A stretch of DNA of 64,000 bases, taken from NCBI GenBank assembly GCA_003574895.1, contig PJFB01000005.1, positions 1 through 64,000 of the forward strand, written 5' to 3'. The position numbers and the translations under genes are program-made. Positions 33,483 through 41,622 of this stretch are shown piece after piece. The first letter of the stretch is position 1, and each line of letters begins with the position of its first letter. Source of the DNA: Geobacter sp. (lineage in GTDB: Bacteria > Desulfobacterota > Desulfuromonadia > Geobacterales > Pseudopelobacteraceae). Under the pieces are notes generated by a model. The model made no database searches, had not been told where the DNA came from, and saw nothing but the letters and a program-made list of their open reading frames with translations.

Positions 33483-33868
33483 CTTCTAACTTACTAATGC
33501 GTAACCACGGCGAGATCTGGCTGGCCAACCTCAATCCCGGGCGTGGCACAGAACCGGGCAAAATCAGGCCGGTGCTGATCCTGCAAAATCAGGCACTGTT
33601 GGACGCCGACCACCCTTCTACCCTCGTTATCCCCCTCACTACCAACCTGATCAGTGATGCCGAACCGCTCCGCCTGCGCGTCGTTGCGCAGGGGCGCCTG
33701 GACAAGGATTCCGACCTGCTCGTGGACCAACTTCGCGCTATCGACAACAAGCGGTTGATCGAAGGACCGCTGTTGCGTCTTGATGATGAGGTGATGGGAA
33801 GGGTTTATCAGGCGGTTGGCGAGGTTTTGGGGATGGAGTTGGCAGGGGGCTTTTTGTTTACACGATAG
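33479..33868 (+). CDS. PemK/MazF-family toxin
   Basis: 129 residues. The typical start HGEIWLANLNPGRGTEPGK, then IRPVLILQNQALL and VIPLTTNL, then VDQLRAIDNKRL match the MazF/PemK endoribonuclease family. The conserved arginine and threonine are present. It cleaves mRNA at short motifs when freed from its antitoxin. Its stop lies only 21 bases before the NurA-like gene, suggesting that the nuclease operon is co-transcribed with it. Confidence 0.9.
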   Translation: MTSNLLMRNHGEIWLANLNPGRGTEPGKIRPVLILQNQALLDADHPSTLVIPLTTNLISDAEPLRLRVVAQGRLDKDSDLLVDQLRAIDNKRLIEGPLLRLDDEVMGRVYQAVGEVLGMELAGGFLFTR

Positions 33869-33889
33869 TATCATTATGCTAGACAATCA

Positions 33890-35068
33890 ATGAAGCGTTC
33901 CCGCATGAGCGGTTTTTATTTCAAGCGTGATGAGTACGATTACTCGAAAAGGGCTCATCATATGCCGACCAAGAGAATCATAAACATACTCAGAGAGAAC
34001 AACATTGACTGCCTGCCCAACGAGCGGTTCACCCTTGATGTCGAGATGTTTTATGACAAGGGTGAGGAGCTTCCCTTCCCCAAGCAGGTTCTTTTTGAAC
34101 AGCCTGTTTTGAGTGGCGGCAAGAAGGCGATCCCCGATACCGGCGCGTCCCTGTTTCGTTTTTTTCTCGACGGCTCCGCAAGGTCGTATCGTGTTATTGA
34201 CGCCAGCATCAGGGGCCATTATTTGCCGCTATGCGCGGGACAAATCGGCGTCGCTGTGCTGGAGAGAACTGACGAAGGACGATTTGTGCCGGTTCGGAAT
34301 CTGACTCGTATTATTAACATTCTGTCAGTCCCTAATCTCTGGACAACTGAAGACGCGAGAGATATTGAAGGCAAGATAAACAAGGAACTCCCACAAAACC
34401 AGCATTTTAAGGTTGTTCGTTATGATTTTGAATCCAAAGAGGATAAAGACCCTGGTGATCTTGGCAGGGCTATGATTATTCATGAAATGCAGTTATTGGA
34501 GTTGTATACGATCAGGGATATGATCCGACAAAATCTGATACGTGACAGACAGATGTTAGCGAAAGACGGTGGTCTTCAATACCGAGACAATAAGGTTAAG
34601 GCTCTAGATTTGAATTATGATGACATCGTGCAATTGCGAAATGTTATCGGTATTGCCAAGAGTTTCAAACCCAGCCTCACGCTGGGCAGTGGGCGAAAAC
34701 GACAAGACTTGGGTAATCTTACAAAAGAATTGGAATGGAAAGAACGTACAACCGTTATAAGCCCAAACAAAGGAGATTCAACAACTCACGGTTGGTGGTA
34801 TTTGAGGTTACGACCAAGAGAGAAAATGTATAGTCCTTTGCAAGGGATTGCCAAAATTGAAGTATTCGCAACTGGACAGGAAAAAGAAGATGGGATACTT
34901 GATGCTCGTGCCGATACCATCTCATCTTATGTGCTAGCTGAACGCAATGTAACCCCGTACAAGGCTGATGCAAGATGGGCAACACATATCTATCCAATTT
35001 ACTTAACAGAAACCTATCTTAAATCTCTATTCTTGAGCCATAATCGTTTTAAGTCATTAATTTTTTGA
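33890..35068 (+). CDS. NurA-like nuclease
   Basis: 392 residues. A NurA-type fold is suggested by FFLDGSARSYRV with catalytic-type aspartate D94, and by the C-terminal HIYPIYLTE matching the YPxPL-like end of NurA. NurA nucleases resect DNA 5' ends with HerA. Sequence similarity is weak and I rely on both motifs plus the HerA neighbour 12 bases downstream. ATG 33890 has no strong ribosome binding site (33905 is an alternative), consistent with coupling to the preceding toxin gene. Codon use is A+T-rich. Confidence 0.72.
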   Translation: MKRSRMSGFYFKRDEYDYSKRAHHMPTKRIINILRENNIDCLPNERFTLDVEMFYDKGEELPFPKQVLFEQPVLSGGKKAIPDTGASLFRFFLDGSARSYRVIDASIRGHYLPLCAGQIGVAVLERTDEGRFVPVRNLTRIINILSVPNLWTTEDARDIEGKINKELPQNQHFKVVRYDFESKEDKDPGDLGRAMIIHEMQLLELYTIRDMIRQNLIRDRQMLAKDGGLQYRDNKVKALDLNYDDIVQLRNVIGIAKSFKPSLTLGSGRKRQDLGNLTKELEWKERTTVISPNKGDSTTHGWWYLRLRPREKMYSPLQGIAKIEVFATGQEKEDGILDARADTISSYVLAERNVTPYKADARWATHIYPIYLTETYLKSLFLSHNRFKSLIF

Positions 35069-35080
35069 TGCGGGGGGAGC

Positions 35081-36772
35081 ATGTCAAAAGTTGAATGTAT
35101 TGGAAAAGTAACGGCGACCGAAAACAAGCCGACAACTTGTACAACCGTGAACTTCTGGATGCGTCATGATGTAATTATCCGCCCTTTTGACATAGTCCGT
35201 ATAGAACACATTTCCGCAAGCGGGAAGAAATGCAGTTACTCATATGCCATTGTCAAGGAATTGAGCTTCATTACCGATAGTGCGGGCCATCTTGCCAATT
35301 ATGTGTCTTCTGATTTTGGCGACATTGATACTTCGCCCCTTAATGAACGTCTTGGAACCACAATTGCCGAAGCTGAGATTCTCGGGAATAGTGAAAACAT
35401 TGAAATGCCAATACGAGATGGGGCAAGGGTTGAATGGGCTAATGCCGATGAAATCCGCCATGCATTAGGTGTAGACAATCTGAAGCAACCAATTGCTGCC
35501 GGTTATATGGAAACTTCTAGAGGTGATGAAATTCGAGTTGATTTTGAGGCCCGTTATCTAGTCGGGCCTGAAGCCGGCCATTTGAACATTTCAGGAATTT
35601 CGGGACTTGCCAGCAAAACATCATACTCCATGTTTTTGTTGAACGCGCTTCAACAGCGAATGGGAGATGAAGTCAGTATTGTTCTGTTTAACGTCAAAGG
35701 GCCTGATCTTTTGGCTGTTGATGAGCCGAATGAGTCATTAACCAAATCGCAAAACACGGAATGGCGTAAATGCGGACTTGAACCGCTTCCTCTAAAAAAT
35801 GTCACGTATTTTTACCCATACTCCAAACAGCATAAGGACATTTTCACATCATCATATGCTCCGAGAGAAATCCTGGAAAAGCAGATCAAAGATAAACGGG
35901 CGTTCAATTACTATTACGATGTCGAAACCTTCAAAGGTGGAGAGGAGGGCAATGAAACGGATGTCGGTCGAGAAAAGCTATCATTGCTTTTTTCTGATAT
36001 CGACGACCCTCAATCGACTATGGAAAGCTGTATACATGCTCTTGGCGATATAGAGGCCGAAACGTGGGAAAAGCTACGAGAAGAAATTGAGAACAAAACT
36101 GAAAAAGGACAAAACGGGAAAAAAGATATTTCTGTTCAGTCATGGCGAAAATTCAACCGCCTTATTCGAACCAGAACTGAACACGATATTTTTTCAGAAG
36201 AACGCCCAGAAAAAGACAGACGCCAAAAACTGCTGATTGAAGCCATTAAAGAATTACGTCCAGGAAAAGTTCTAGTTATTGATATTGCTCCGCTGTCTGA
36301 CTATCTCCAGTGTTTGGTTTTCGGCGACGTTATCAGGACCGTATTTGACGCCAAACTTAACCTTTACAGTGATGTAGAACGTGATCAACTTGGAAAGGTG
36401 GTCATATTCGCCGACGAATTAAATAAATACGCACCGTCATCATCAGGTTCACGAGACCGCACTCTAACAAGATGGCTTCTGGAAATTACGGAACGCGGGC
36501 GCTCGCTTGGCACAATCCTGTTTGGTGCGGAACAATTCAGGAGTGATATTCACGCCAGGGTGCTCGGCAATTGTGCAACAAATATCTACGGCAGGACAAA
36601 TCCGGTTGAACTTGCAAAGGCGGCGGATTATAAGCACCTATTTTCTCAATCAAATAAAGCTACAATTACTCGTATGAACCAAGGAGAGATGTTGCTGCAA
36701 CATTCTGTATTCCGGACGGCCCTTATAAAAGCTCGCTTCCCATTTCCGGCGTACAAACAATTAACAAAATGA
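35081..36772 (+). CDS. HerA-like ATPase
   Basis: 563 residues of the HerA/FtsK superfamily. The beta-barrel N-terminus is followed by a P-loop region near residues 172-181 reading GISGLASKTS, in which serine replaces the usual glycine before the lysine. Walker B is VVIFADELNKYAP near residue 446. An arginine-finger-like segment ITERGRSLG follows. HerA hexamers pump DNA to NurA. It has its own good ribosome binding site (GGGGGGAGC) and overlaps the next gene by 4 bases. The variant P-loop could still bind ATP. Confidence 0.82.
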   Translation: MSKVECIGKVTATENKPTTCTTVNFWMRHDVIIRPFDIVRIEHISASGKKCSYSYAIVKELSFITDSAGHLANYVSSDFGDIDTSPLNERLGTTIAEAEILGNSENIEMPIRDGARVEWANADEIRHALGVDNLKQPIAAGYMETSRGDEIRVDFEARYLVGPEAGHLNISGISGLASKTSYSMFLLNALQQRMGDEVSIVLFNVKGPDLLAVDEPNESLTKSQNTEWRKCGLEPLPLKNVTYFYPYSKQHKDIFTSSYAPREILEKQIKDKRAFNYYYDVETFKGGEEGNETDVGREKLSLLFSDIDDPQSTMESCIHALGDIEAETWEKLREEIENKTEKGQNGKKDISVQSWRKFNRLIRTRTEHDIFSEERPEKDRRQKLLIEAIKELRPGKVLVIDIAPLSDYLQCLVFGDVIRTVFDAKLNLYSDVERDQLGKVVIFADELNKYAPSSSGSRDRTLTRWLLEITERGRSLGTILFGAEQFRSDIHARVLGNCATNIYGRTNPVELAKAADYKHLFSQSNKATITRMNQGEMLLQHSVFRTALIKARFPFPAYKQLTK

Positions 36773-38346
36773 CGGATATTCAGATGACCGATAATAACAC
36801 GCAACCTCGAGTAGGAGCTGGAGTTCTTGAGACACTCACAACGGGCATGTATCGTAACCCATTCGATACCCTGCGTGAATATGTTCAGAATGCGTTTGAC
36901 TCTATTCGAACAGCAGAACGACAGAAAATTTTGGTTCAGGGAGCAGGACGGATCGAAGTTCACATTGACACCTCAAGGCGAGTATTGACCATAAGAGATA
37001 ATGGTGTTGGAATTCCTTCCAATGATGTTTATGCTCGTCTTGTCAACATTGGGATGTCGATAAAGAACTTGGAAACAGATGCCGGATTTCGTGGCATAGG
37101 CCGGCTGGCTGGCATCGCATATTGCGAACATCTTTTTTTCACCACTCAAGCAGCGGGAGAACAAAGCATATCCACTGTGAAATTTGATGCTTGTCAACTT
37201 AACAAGGCCACGTCTCCCTCAAGGCGACAAGTTGAGGAGCTATCTGATGTTATCAGGCGGCATGTTTCTATCGAAAATCAAACGTCCCGAAACAATTCCC
37301 ATTTCTTCGAAGTACGCTTGGAAGGCATTAACCAAGCGGGAGAGTTATTCTTAACTCAGCGTCAGGTCCATGACTATCTATCACAAGTTGCACCTTTAAG
37401 TCTTGATACTCATTCCTTTCTTATGGCCGGAAAATTTTACGACTGGGTCAAAGCACGCAACCTTGAGATACCAACAGTCAGCATCCTTATAAAGTATGGC
37501 AATATGAGTTACGAGCTGTTTAAGCCCTACAAAGGCCTTACCTACGCGACCAAGCAAGGGCCTTATAAAATCAATGTCAGCGATCTACGTTTTTTCCCAG
37601 AAGATGCTGGACCAGATTCCCCCTTCTGGATATGGTATGCAAAGACAAATTGTCCTGGAGCCTTTGCAGAAGAAACAATTGGAGGGTTTCGTCTTCGTAA
37701 ATCAAATATAAGTATCGGGTTGTCAGAGCGCATGACTGATATATTCAGACTTACTTCTGAAAGTTATGCCAGGTTCAACAAGTACTTTATGGGTGAAGTT
37801 CACATACAATCTTCACATGTTATCCCAAATGCCCACCGAGATGATTTTGAGGATACTCCCGAATGGATTGACATCCGTAATCAGCTTACTGAATTTGTAA
37901 GGGAGCGTAGTAAAGAAGCCTACGAACTTTCAGCGGGCCGGAATGCAGACATTGAAAAGCTTGTTTCTTCTGCGGATTCGCATCTCGTAGCAGCAAGAAA
38001 AAAGGAGTCGGTCGGCTTAGCATCAAAGGCAGAACAAGCAAAGCTTATCGAGGAACATGAAAAACAGATAAAAAAGCTCGAAGCGGCTCAAAAGGCAGAG
38101 CGCAACGAAGATGATCAAAAACGGCTCCAGACAAAGCTTAATGAACTAAAAAAATCCAGGAATGCAATAGAAACTCTGCCCTTTACCACAAATAAACTAA
38201 ATACTTCTTTAGACAACAAACAGCGCAAAGTAATTTCAGAAATACTCTGTATTCTTTATGAAATCCTTGATCAATCCTCTTTTGCAAAAGCACAAAAGGC
38301 AATTCATTTAAAATTTGGAATGCGAGAGAAGGAGCCACGCAAATGA
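36769..38346 (+). CDS. GHKL (MORC/Hsp90-like) ATPase
   Basis: 525 residues. The ATP pocket of the GHKL fold is clear: REYVQNAFDSI (E37, N41), DNGVGIP (77-83) and GFRGIGRLAG (106-115). The middle region is a transducer-like domain. Residues 424-466 are highly charged and probably coiled coil. The fold resembles MORC or HtpG rather than histidine kinases. GHKL ATPases act as clamps. It shares ATGA overlaps with both neighbours, so all three are co-translated. A+T-rich. Confidence 0.85.
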   Translation: MTDIQMTDNNTQPRVGAGVLETLTTGMYRNPFDTLREYVQNAFDSIRTAERQKILVQGAGRIEVHIDTSRRVLTIRDNGVGIPSNDVYARLVNIGMSIKNLETDAGFRGIGRLAGIAYCEHLFFTTQAAGEQSISTVKFDACQLNKATSPSRRQVEELSDVIRRHVSIENQTSRNNSHFFEVRLEGINQAGELFLTQRQVHDYLSQVAPLSLDTHSFLMAGKFYDWVKARNLEIPTVSILIKYGNMSYELFKPYKGLTYATKQGPYKINVSDLRFFPEDAGPDSPFWIWYAKTNCPGAFAEETIGGFRLRKSNISIGLSERMTDIFRLTSESYARFNKYFMGEVHIQSSHVIPNAHRDDFEDTPEWIDIRNQLTEFVRERSKEAYELSAGRNADIEKLVSSADSHLVAARKKESVGLASKAEQAKLIEEHEKQIKKLEAAQKAERNEDDQKRLQTKLNELKKSRNAIETLPFTTNKLNTSLDNKQRKVISEILCILYEILDQSSFAKAQKAIHLKFGMREKEPRK

Positions 38347-39743
38347 GCAATATCCTTCTCGTAGAACCAGATTATGGTTCTAAATTTCCACCATTAGGTT
38401 TAATGAAGCTATCAAGCTGGCATAAACAATGTGGTGATCAAGTTAATTTTGTTCGTGGTTGTGACCGCGAAAAGAAGAATTTTCATTGGCATCGTATTTA
38501 TATCTCCTCTCTCTTTACTTGGGAGCTTCCGCGCACTGTAAAGACCATCAAATACTATCAACAGTCCGTCTTGTCATCAAAAGACATTTTTGTAGGTGGA
38601 ATCGGAGCCACATTGTTGCCAGACTACATTAGGGAACAAGTGGACTGCACTATTATTGAAGGACAAATTGAGCAACCTGGAATACTTGGGCCGAATTCAC
38701 CGCCGATTGCCGAAATGGTTCCAGATTATGATTTGATTCAATCAGTAGACTACTCATACACACCAGAAAACGCCTATTTTTTGCGGATAACAAAAGGATG
38801 CGTGAGGTCATGTAAATTCTGTGCTGTTCCGCAATTAGAGAAGGAATTTGGATATTTGTCTGACATTAAGGACCAAGTTAAACGTACGAATAATGAATTT
38901 GGCGAAAAACAGCATATGGTCATTATGGACAATAACGTCCTAGCCCTTAAAGACATTGAAGATCGTATCAAAGATATCCGTTCCTTGGGATTTGAGCGAG
39001 GTGCCAAACGGAATGGGCGTATGATGACGGTTGATTTCAACCAGGGAATTGATGCCAGATTGATTGCAAAGAAGCCAATACTGGCAAAACTACTTGGTAC
39101 TTTACCGCTCAAGCCAATTCGGCTGGCATTTGACTTTGTAAGCAAGAGTATGGAAAGAGACTACCGAACATCAATTAAGCTGCTTGTTGACCAAGGATTC
39201 GGTTCCTTTACAAATTATATGCTCTACAACTTCAAAGACACTCCCACGGATTTTTATTATCGCCTACGTATCAATGCCGAATTAAACAACCAACTTGGAA
39301 TAAGAGTTTCTGGATTTCCCATGCGCTATATTCCGCCAACAGAAACCCAACGTGGTTATGTCTCCCCGAACTGGAACTGGCGGTATCTACGAGGAATTCA
39401 ATGCGTGCTCCAGGCCACCCACGGATTGGTGAGCCCACGTACAGAGTTTATGCATGCCGCTTTTGGTGAATCTCAAGAAGAGTTTGAGGAAATTTTGTCT
39501 ATGCCAGACCGTTACATTTTGTTCCGTGAACATTTCAAGCATAACGGTGCAAGCGATGGTTGGCGAAAACAGTTCAGGATGCTTTCCAGGTCAGAACGGG
39601 GAGATTTTCTGACATTACTTGGCACATTGCATGCTGACCGCAAGCGCAAGGATGCAATTAAAGGTATTAAGAAATTCCGTGATCTACTGGAACACTATTA
39701 TCCTGGTGGAAATTCGCCTCCCGCAATAACAGGTGCACCCTGA
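38343..39743 (+). CDS. Radical SAM protein with B12-domain-like start
   Basis: 466 residues. The CxxxCxxC motif is GCVRSCKFCAVP (C153, C157, C160), the site of the iron-sulfur cluster that cleaves S-adenosylmethionine. The first 120 residues resemble a cobalamin-binding domain (VEPDYGSKFPPLGLMKL) but lack an obvious DxHxxG motif, so cobalamin binding is doubtful. The second half ends in a charged region. It overlaps the GHKL gene by 4 bases. Its substrate is unknown; a nucleotide or peptide modification is possible given the neighbours. Confidence 0.85.
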   Translation: MSNILLVEPDYGSKFPPLGLMKLSSWHKQCGDQVNFVRGCDREKKNFHWHRIYISSLFTWELPRTVKTIKYYQQSVLSSKDIFVGGIGATLLPDYIREQVDCTIIEGQIEQPGILGPNSPPIAEMVPDYDLIQSVDYSYTPENAYFLRITKGCVRSCKFCAVPQLEKEFGYLSDIKDQVKRTNNEFGEKQHMVIMDNNVLALKDIEDRIKDIRSLGFERGAKRNGRMMTVDFNQGIDARLIAKKPILAKLLGTLPLKPIRLAFDFVSKSMERDYRTSIKLLVDQGFGSFTNYMLYNFKDTPTDFYYRLRINAELNNQLGIRVSGFPMRYIPPTETQRGYVSPNWNWRYLRGIQCVLQATHGLVSPRTEFMHAAFGESQEEFEEILSMPDRYILFREHFKHNGASDGWRKQFRMLSRSERGDFLTLLGTLHADRKRKDAIKGIKKFRDLLEHYYPGGNSPPAITGAP

Positions 39744-39824
39744 TACTTGTTAACCACTTGAGTTTAAGTATTATTACCGAAAGTTTATCGGCAAACATGA
39801 TCCACATGATTTCCTTCTTTGCGA

Positions 39825-39830
39825 TATAAT
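39825..39830 (+). promoter_or_regulatory. Candidate -10 box for the Panacea-like pair
   Basis: TATAAT is a perfect -10 hexamer 43 bases before the start at 39873. No good -35 box is seen at the right distance. A weak hairpin CCGA/TCGG at 39778-39791 may end the preceding operon. Confidence 0.35.
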
Positions 39831-39872
39831 ATTTGCAGGCGAGGCTAGGTTATACACTCAGAGTGAACAGCC

Positions 39873-40664
39873 ATGGATAAAGAAAAAGTTGATAAAATAA
39901 TACAATATGCTCTCGCGGTGGCTGCCGGAGAGGATGACTTCCGATGCCGGGAGTTGGGGCCTATACACCTGCTGAAATATGTGTATATCGCCGATCTTGC
40001 CTATGCCGAGCGTAACGGCGGTCAAACCTATACGGGTACAAACTGGCAGTTCTACAAGTTTGGTCCTTGGGCGCAGGAGGTAAATAGCCGTATTGAGCCT
40101 GCCTGCCTCTTTATTGATGCGGAGAAAAGGACTTTCCCTTACAAAAACGGAGATGCTGAAGGTGAAGGTGTCCGATGGAAATTATCGAACACAGAAGTTC
40201 GCGACAAACTGGAAAACGACTTGAGCATTACTGTCACCAGTGCGGTAAAGCGTGCAGTACATGAATTCGGCGCTGATACCCCCCGTCTCCTCAATTATGT
40301 CTACCTTACCAAACCCATGTTGAACGCTGCCCCCAAAGAACGGCTTGATTTTTCAACTGTGACGCCACACATGCAACCTGATAAAAAAGCGGAAAAGGAA
40401 CCAATGACTATAAAAGCACAAAAACGTAGAACGGCAGAACTGAACGAAGCCCGGACTCGCATCCAGGAAAAATTGGCTCAAAAAAAGATTGCAGCCTGTG
40501 CACGGCATTATATCCGCCAACCCCGGTATGATGAGGTTTATTTTGCAGGCCAGGAATGGCTCGACAGCCTTGCAGGTCCCCAAATCCCGATGGTAGTGGG
40601 AGAGGTAACGTTTTCTCCAGACATCTGGAAATCCAGTTCGAGGTTTGACCCTGAAATTCCCTGA
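39873..40664 (+). CDS. Panacea/SocA-like antitoxin-type protein
   Basis: 263 residues. Residues about 8-75 (HLLKYVYIADLAYAERNGG then WQFYKFGPWAQEV) follow the Panacea/SocA pattern, a domain that neutralises various toxins. The central part is charged and the end is unrecognised. It is longer than a minimal antitoxin. It overlaps the next gene by 20 bases. A toxin-antitoxin role is inference from the domain and overlap. Confidence 0.65.
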   Translation: MDKEKVDKIIQYALAVAAGEDDFRCRELGPIHLLKYVYIADLAYAERNGGQTYTGTNWQFYKFGPWAQEVNSRIEPACLFIDAEKRTFPYKNGDAEGEGVRWKLSNTEVRDKLENDLSITVTSAVKRAVHEFGADTPRLLNYVYLTKPMLNAAPKERLDFSTVTPHMQPDKKAEKEPMTIKAQKRRTAELNEARTRIQEKLAQKKIAACARHYIRQPRYDEVYFAGQEWLDSLAGPQIPMVVGEVTFSPDIWKSSSRFDPEIP

Positions 40665-41361
40665 AGAGTGCATCCAAAATCTGATCAACCCTGATGGGTG
40701 GTGGGTCAAGGACACCTCGAAAGAGGTTTCCCGCGGCCGCCTGATTCAAGCGTATGTCCCTCATGTCGGGCCGATACCGAACAGGCTTTCACCCATCGGC
40801 AGAACCGAGGCAGAGGTTCATACCAGTGCAAAATTCGAGATCGTACCCTTTCGCTACGGCGAACCCAAAAAACATCTTTCGCTCCCCGTTGCAGCACTTC
40901 CAGCCTTTCCAAACGAAGAATGGCTTGTCTACAGAGTCAAAAGACGCCCGCTCCTTGTGATTGCCAATAACAGCCTTGAGGTCGAAAAACAACTGGTTTT
41001 AGGCAAGCCGAAATGGCAGACAGCCCCAACTCTGCTGGTTGCACCGTATTATGGGAGGGATGAAGGGACAGGAACAAGGTCAGGATTTAGCGATGCCTTT
41101 GTGGAACGTGTCCGTCAGTGTGAGTACCCGCAATTCTTCTGGGACATGCTCCCCCTGATTGGAGCAGACGAGTCTATCATGCGCCTTGACCATATCCAGC
41201 CGGTCGGCAATCACCATGACACTTACGGCCTGACTGATTACCGACTGAGTGATGATGCCCTAATGCTTCTTGATGAATGGGTGAATTGGTATATTTTTGA
41301 GTGCCTGGATGAGAACAGCATACTTGCATATGCAATGAAGACACTTCAAAGACAGGATTAA
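40645..41361 (+). CDS. Unrecognised protein partnered with the Panacea-like gene
   Basis: 238 residues starting with TTG 40645; no ATG alternative lies near. The middle (WLVYRVKRRPLLVIANNSLE; TLLVAPYYGRDEG) recalls the beta-barrel of PemK/MazF toxins, but the resemblance is weak. The C-terminal LDHIQPVGNHH is distinctive. As partner of a Panacea-like protein it may be the toxin. Function not established. Confidence 0.5.
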   Translation: MTLKFPEECIQNLINPDGWWVKDTSKEVSRGRLIQAYVPHVGPIPNRLSPIGRTEAEVHTSAKFEIVPFRYGEPKKHLSLPVAALPAFPNEEWLVYRVKRRPLLVIANNSLEVEKQLVLGKPKWQTAPTLLVAPYYGRDEGTGTRSGFSDAFVERVRQCEYPQFFWDMLPLIGADESIMRLDHIQPVGNHHDTYGLTDYRLSDDALMLLDEWVNWYIFECLDENSILAYAMKTLQRQD

Positions 41362-41622
41362 CGTGTTGGGAGATTGAAAAACAAAAAGGCAATGCAGCGC
41401 CGAAGCACCACAAAGCCTCCATTTGTAATTCTAAAGAATATCGAAAATGTGTCAACAGCATTTGTTGCATTAGTTTTGTTGAAAATTAACCTGCCCTCTT
41501 TTAACCATTTTCGGAAAACATGAAATTTTACTTTCAGGCCTCAAAGTAACATATGGATAGCCATAATGTACTTTTCAGGTTCTAAGTAAAAATATGACTC
41601 TGGAATATTCGGGAAGGCTTGA

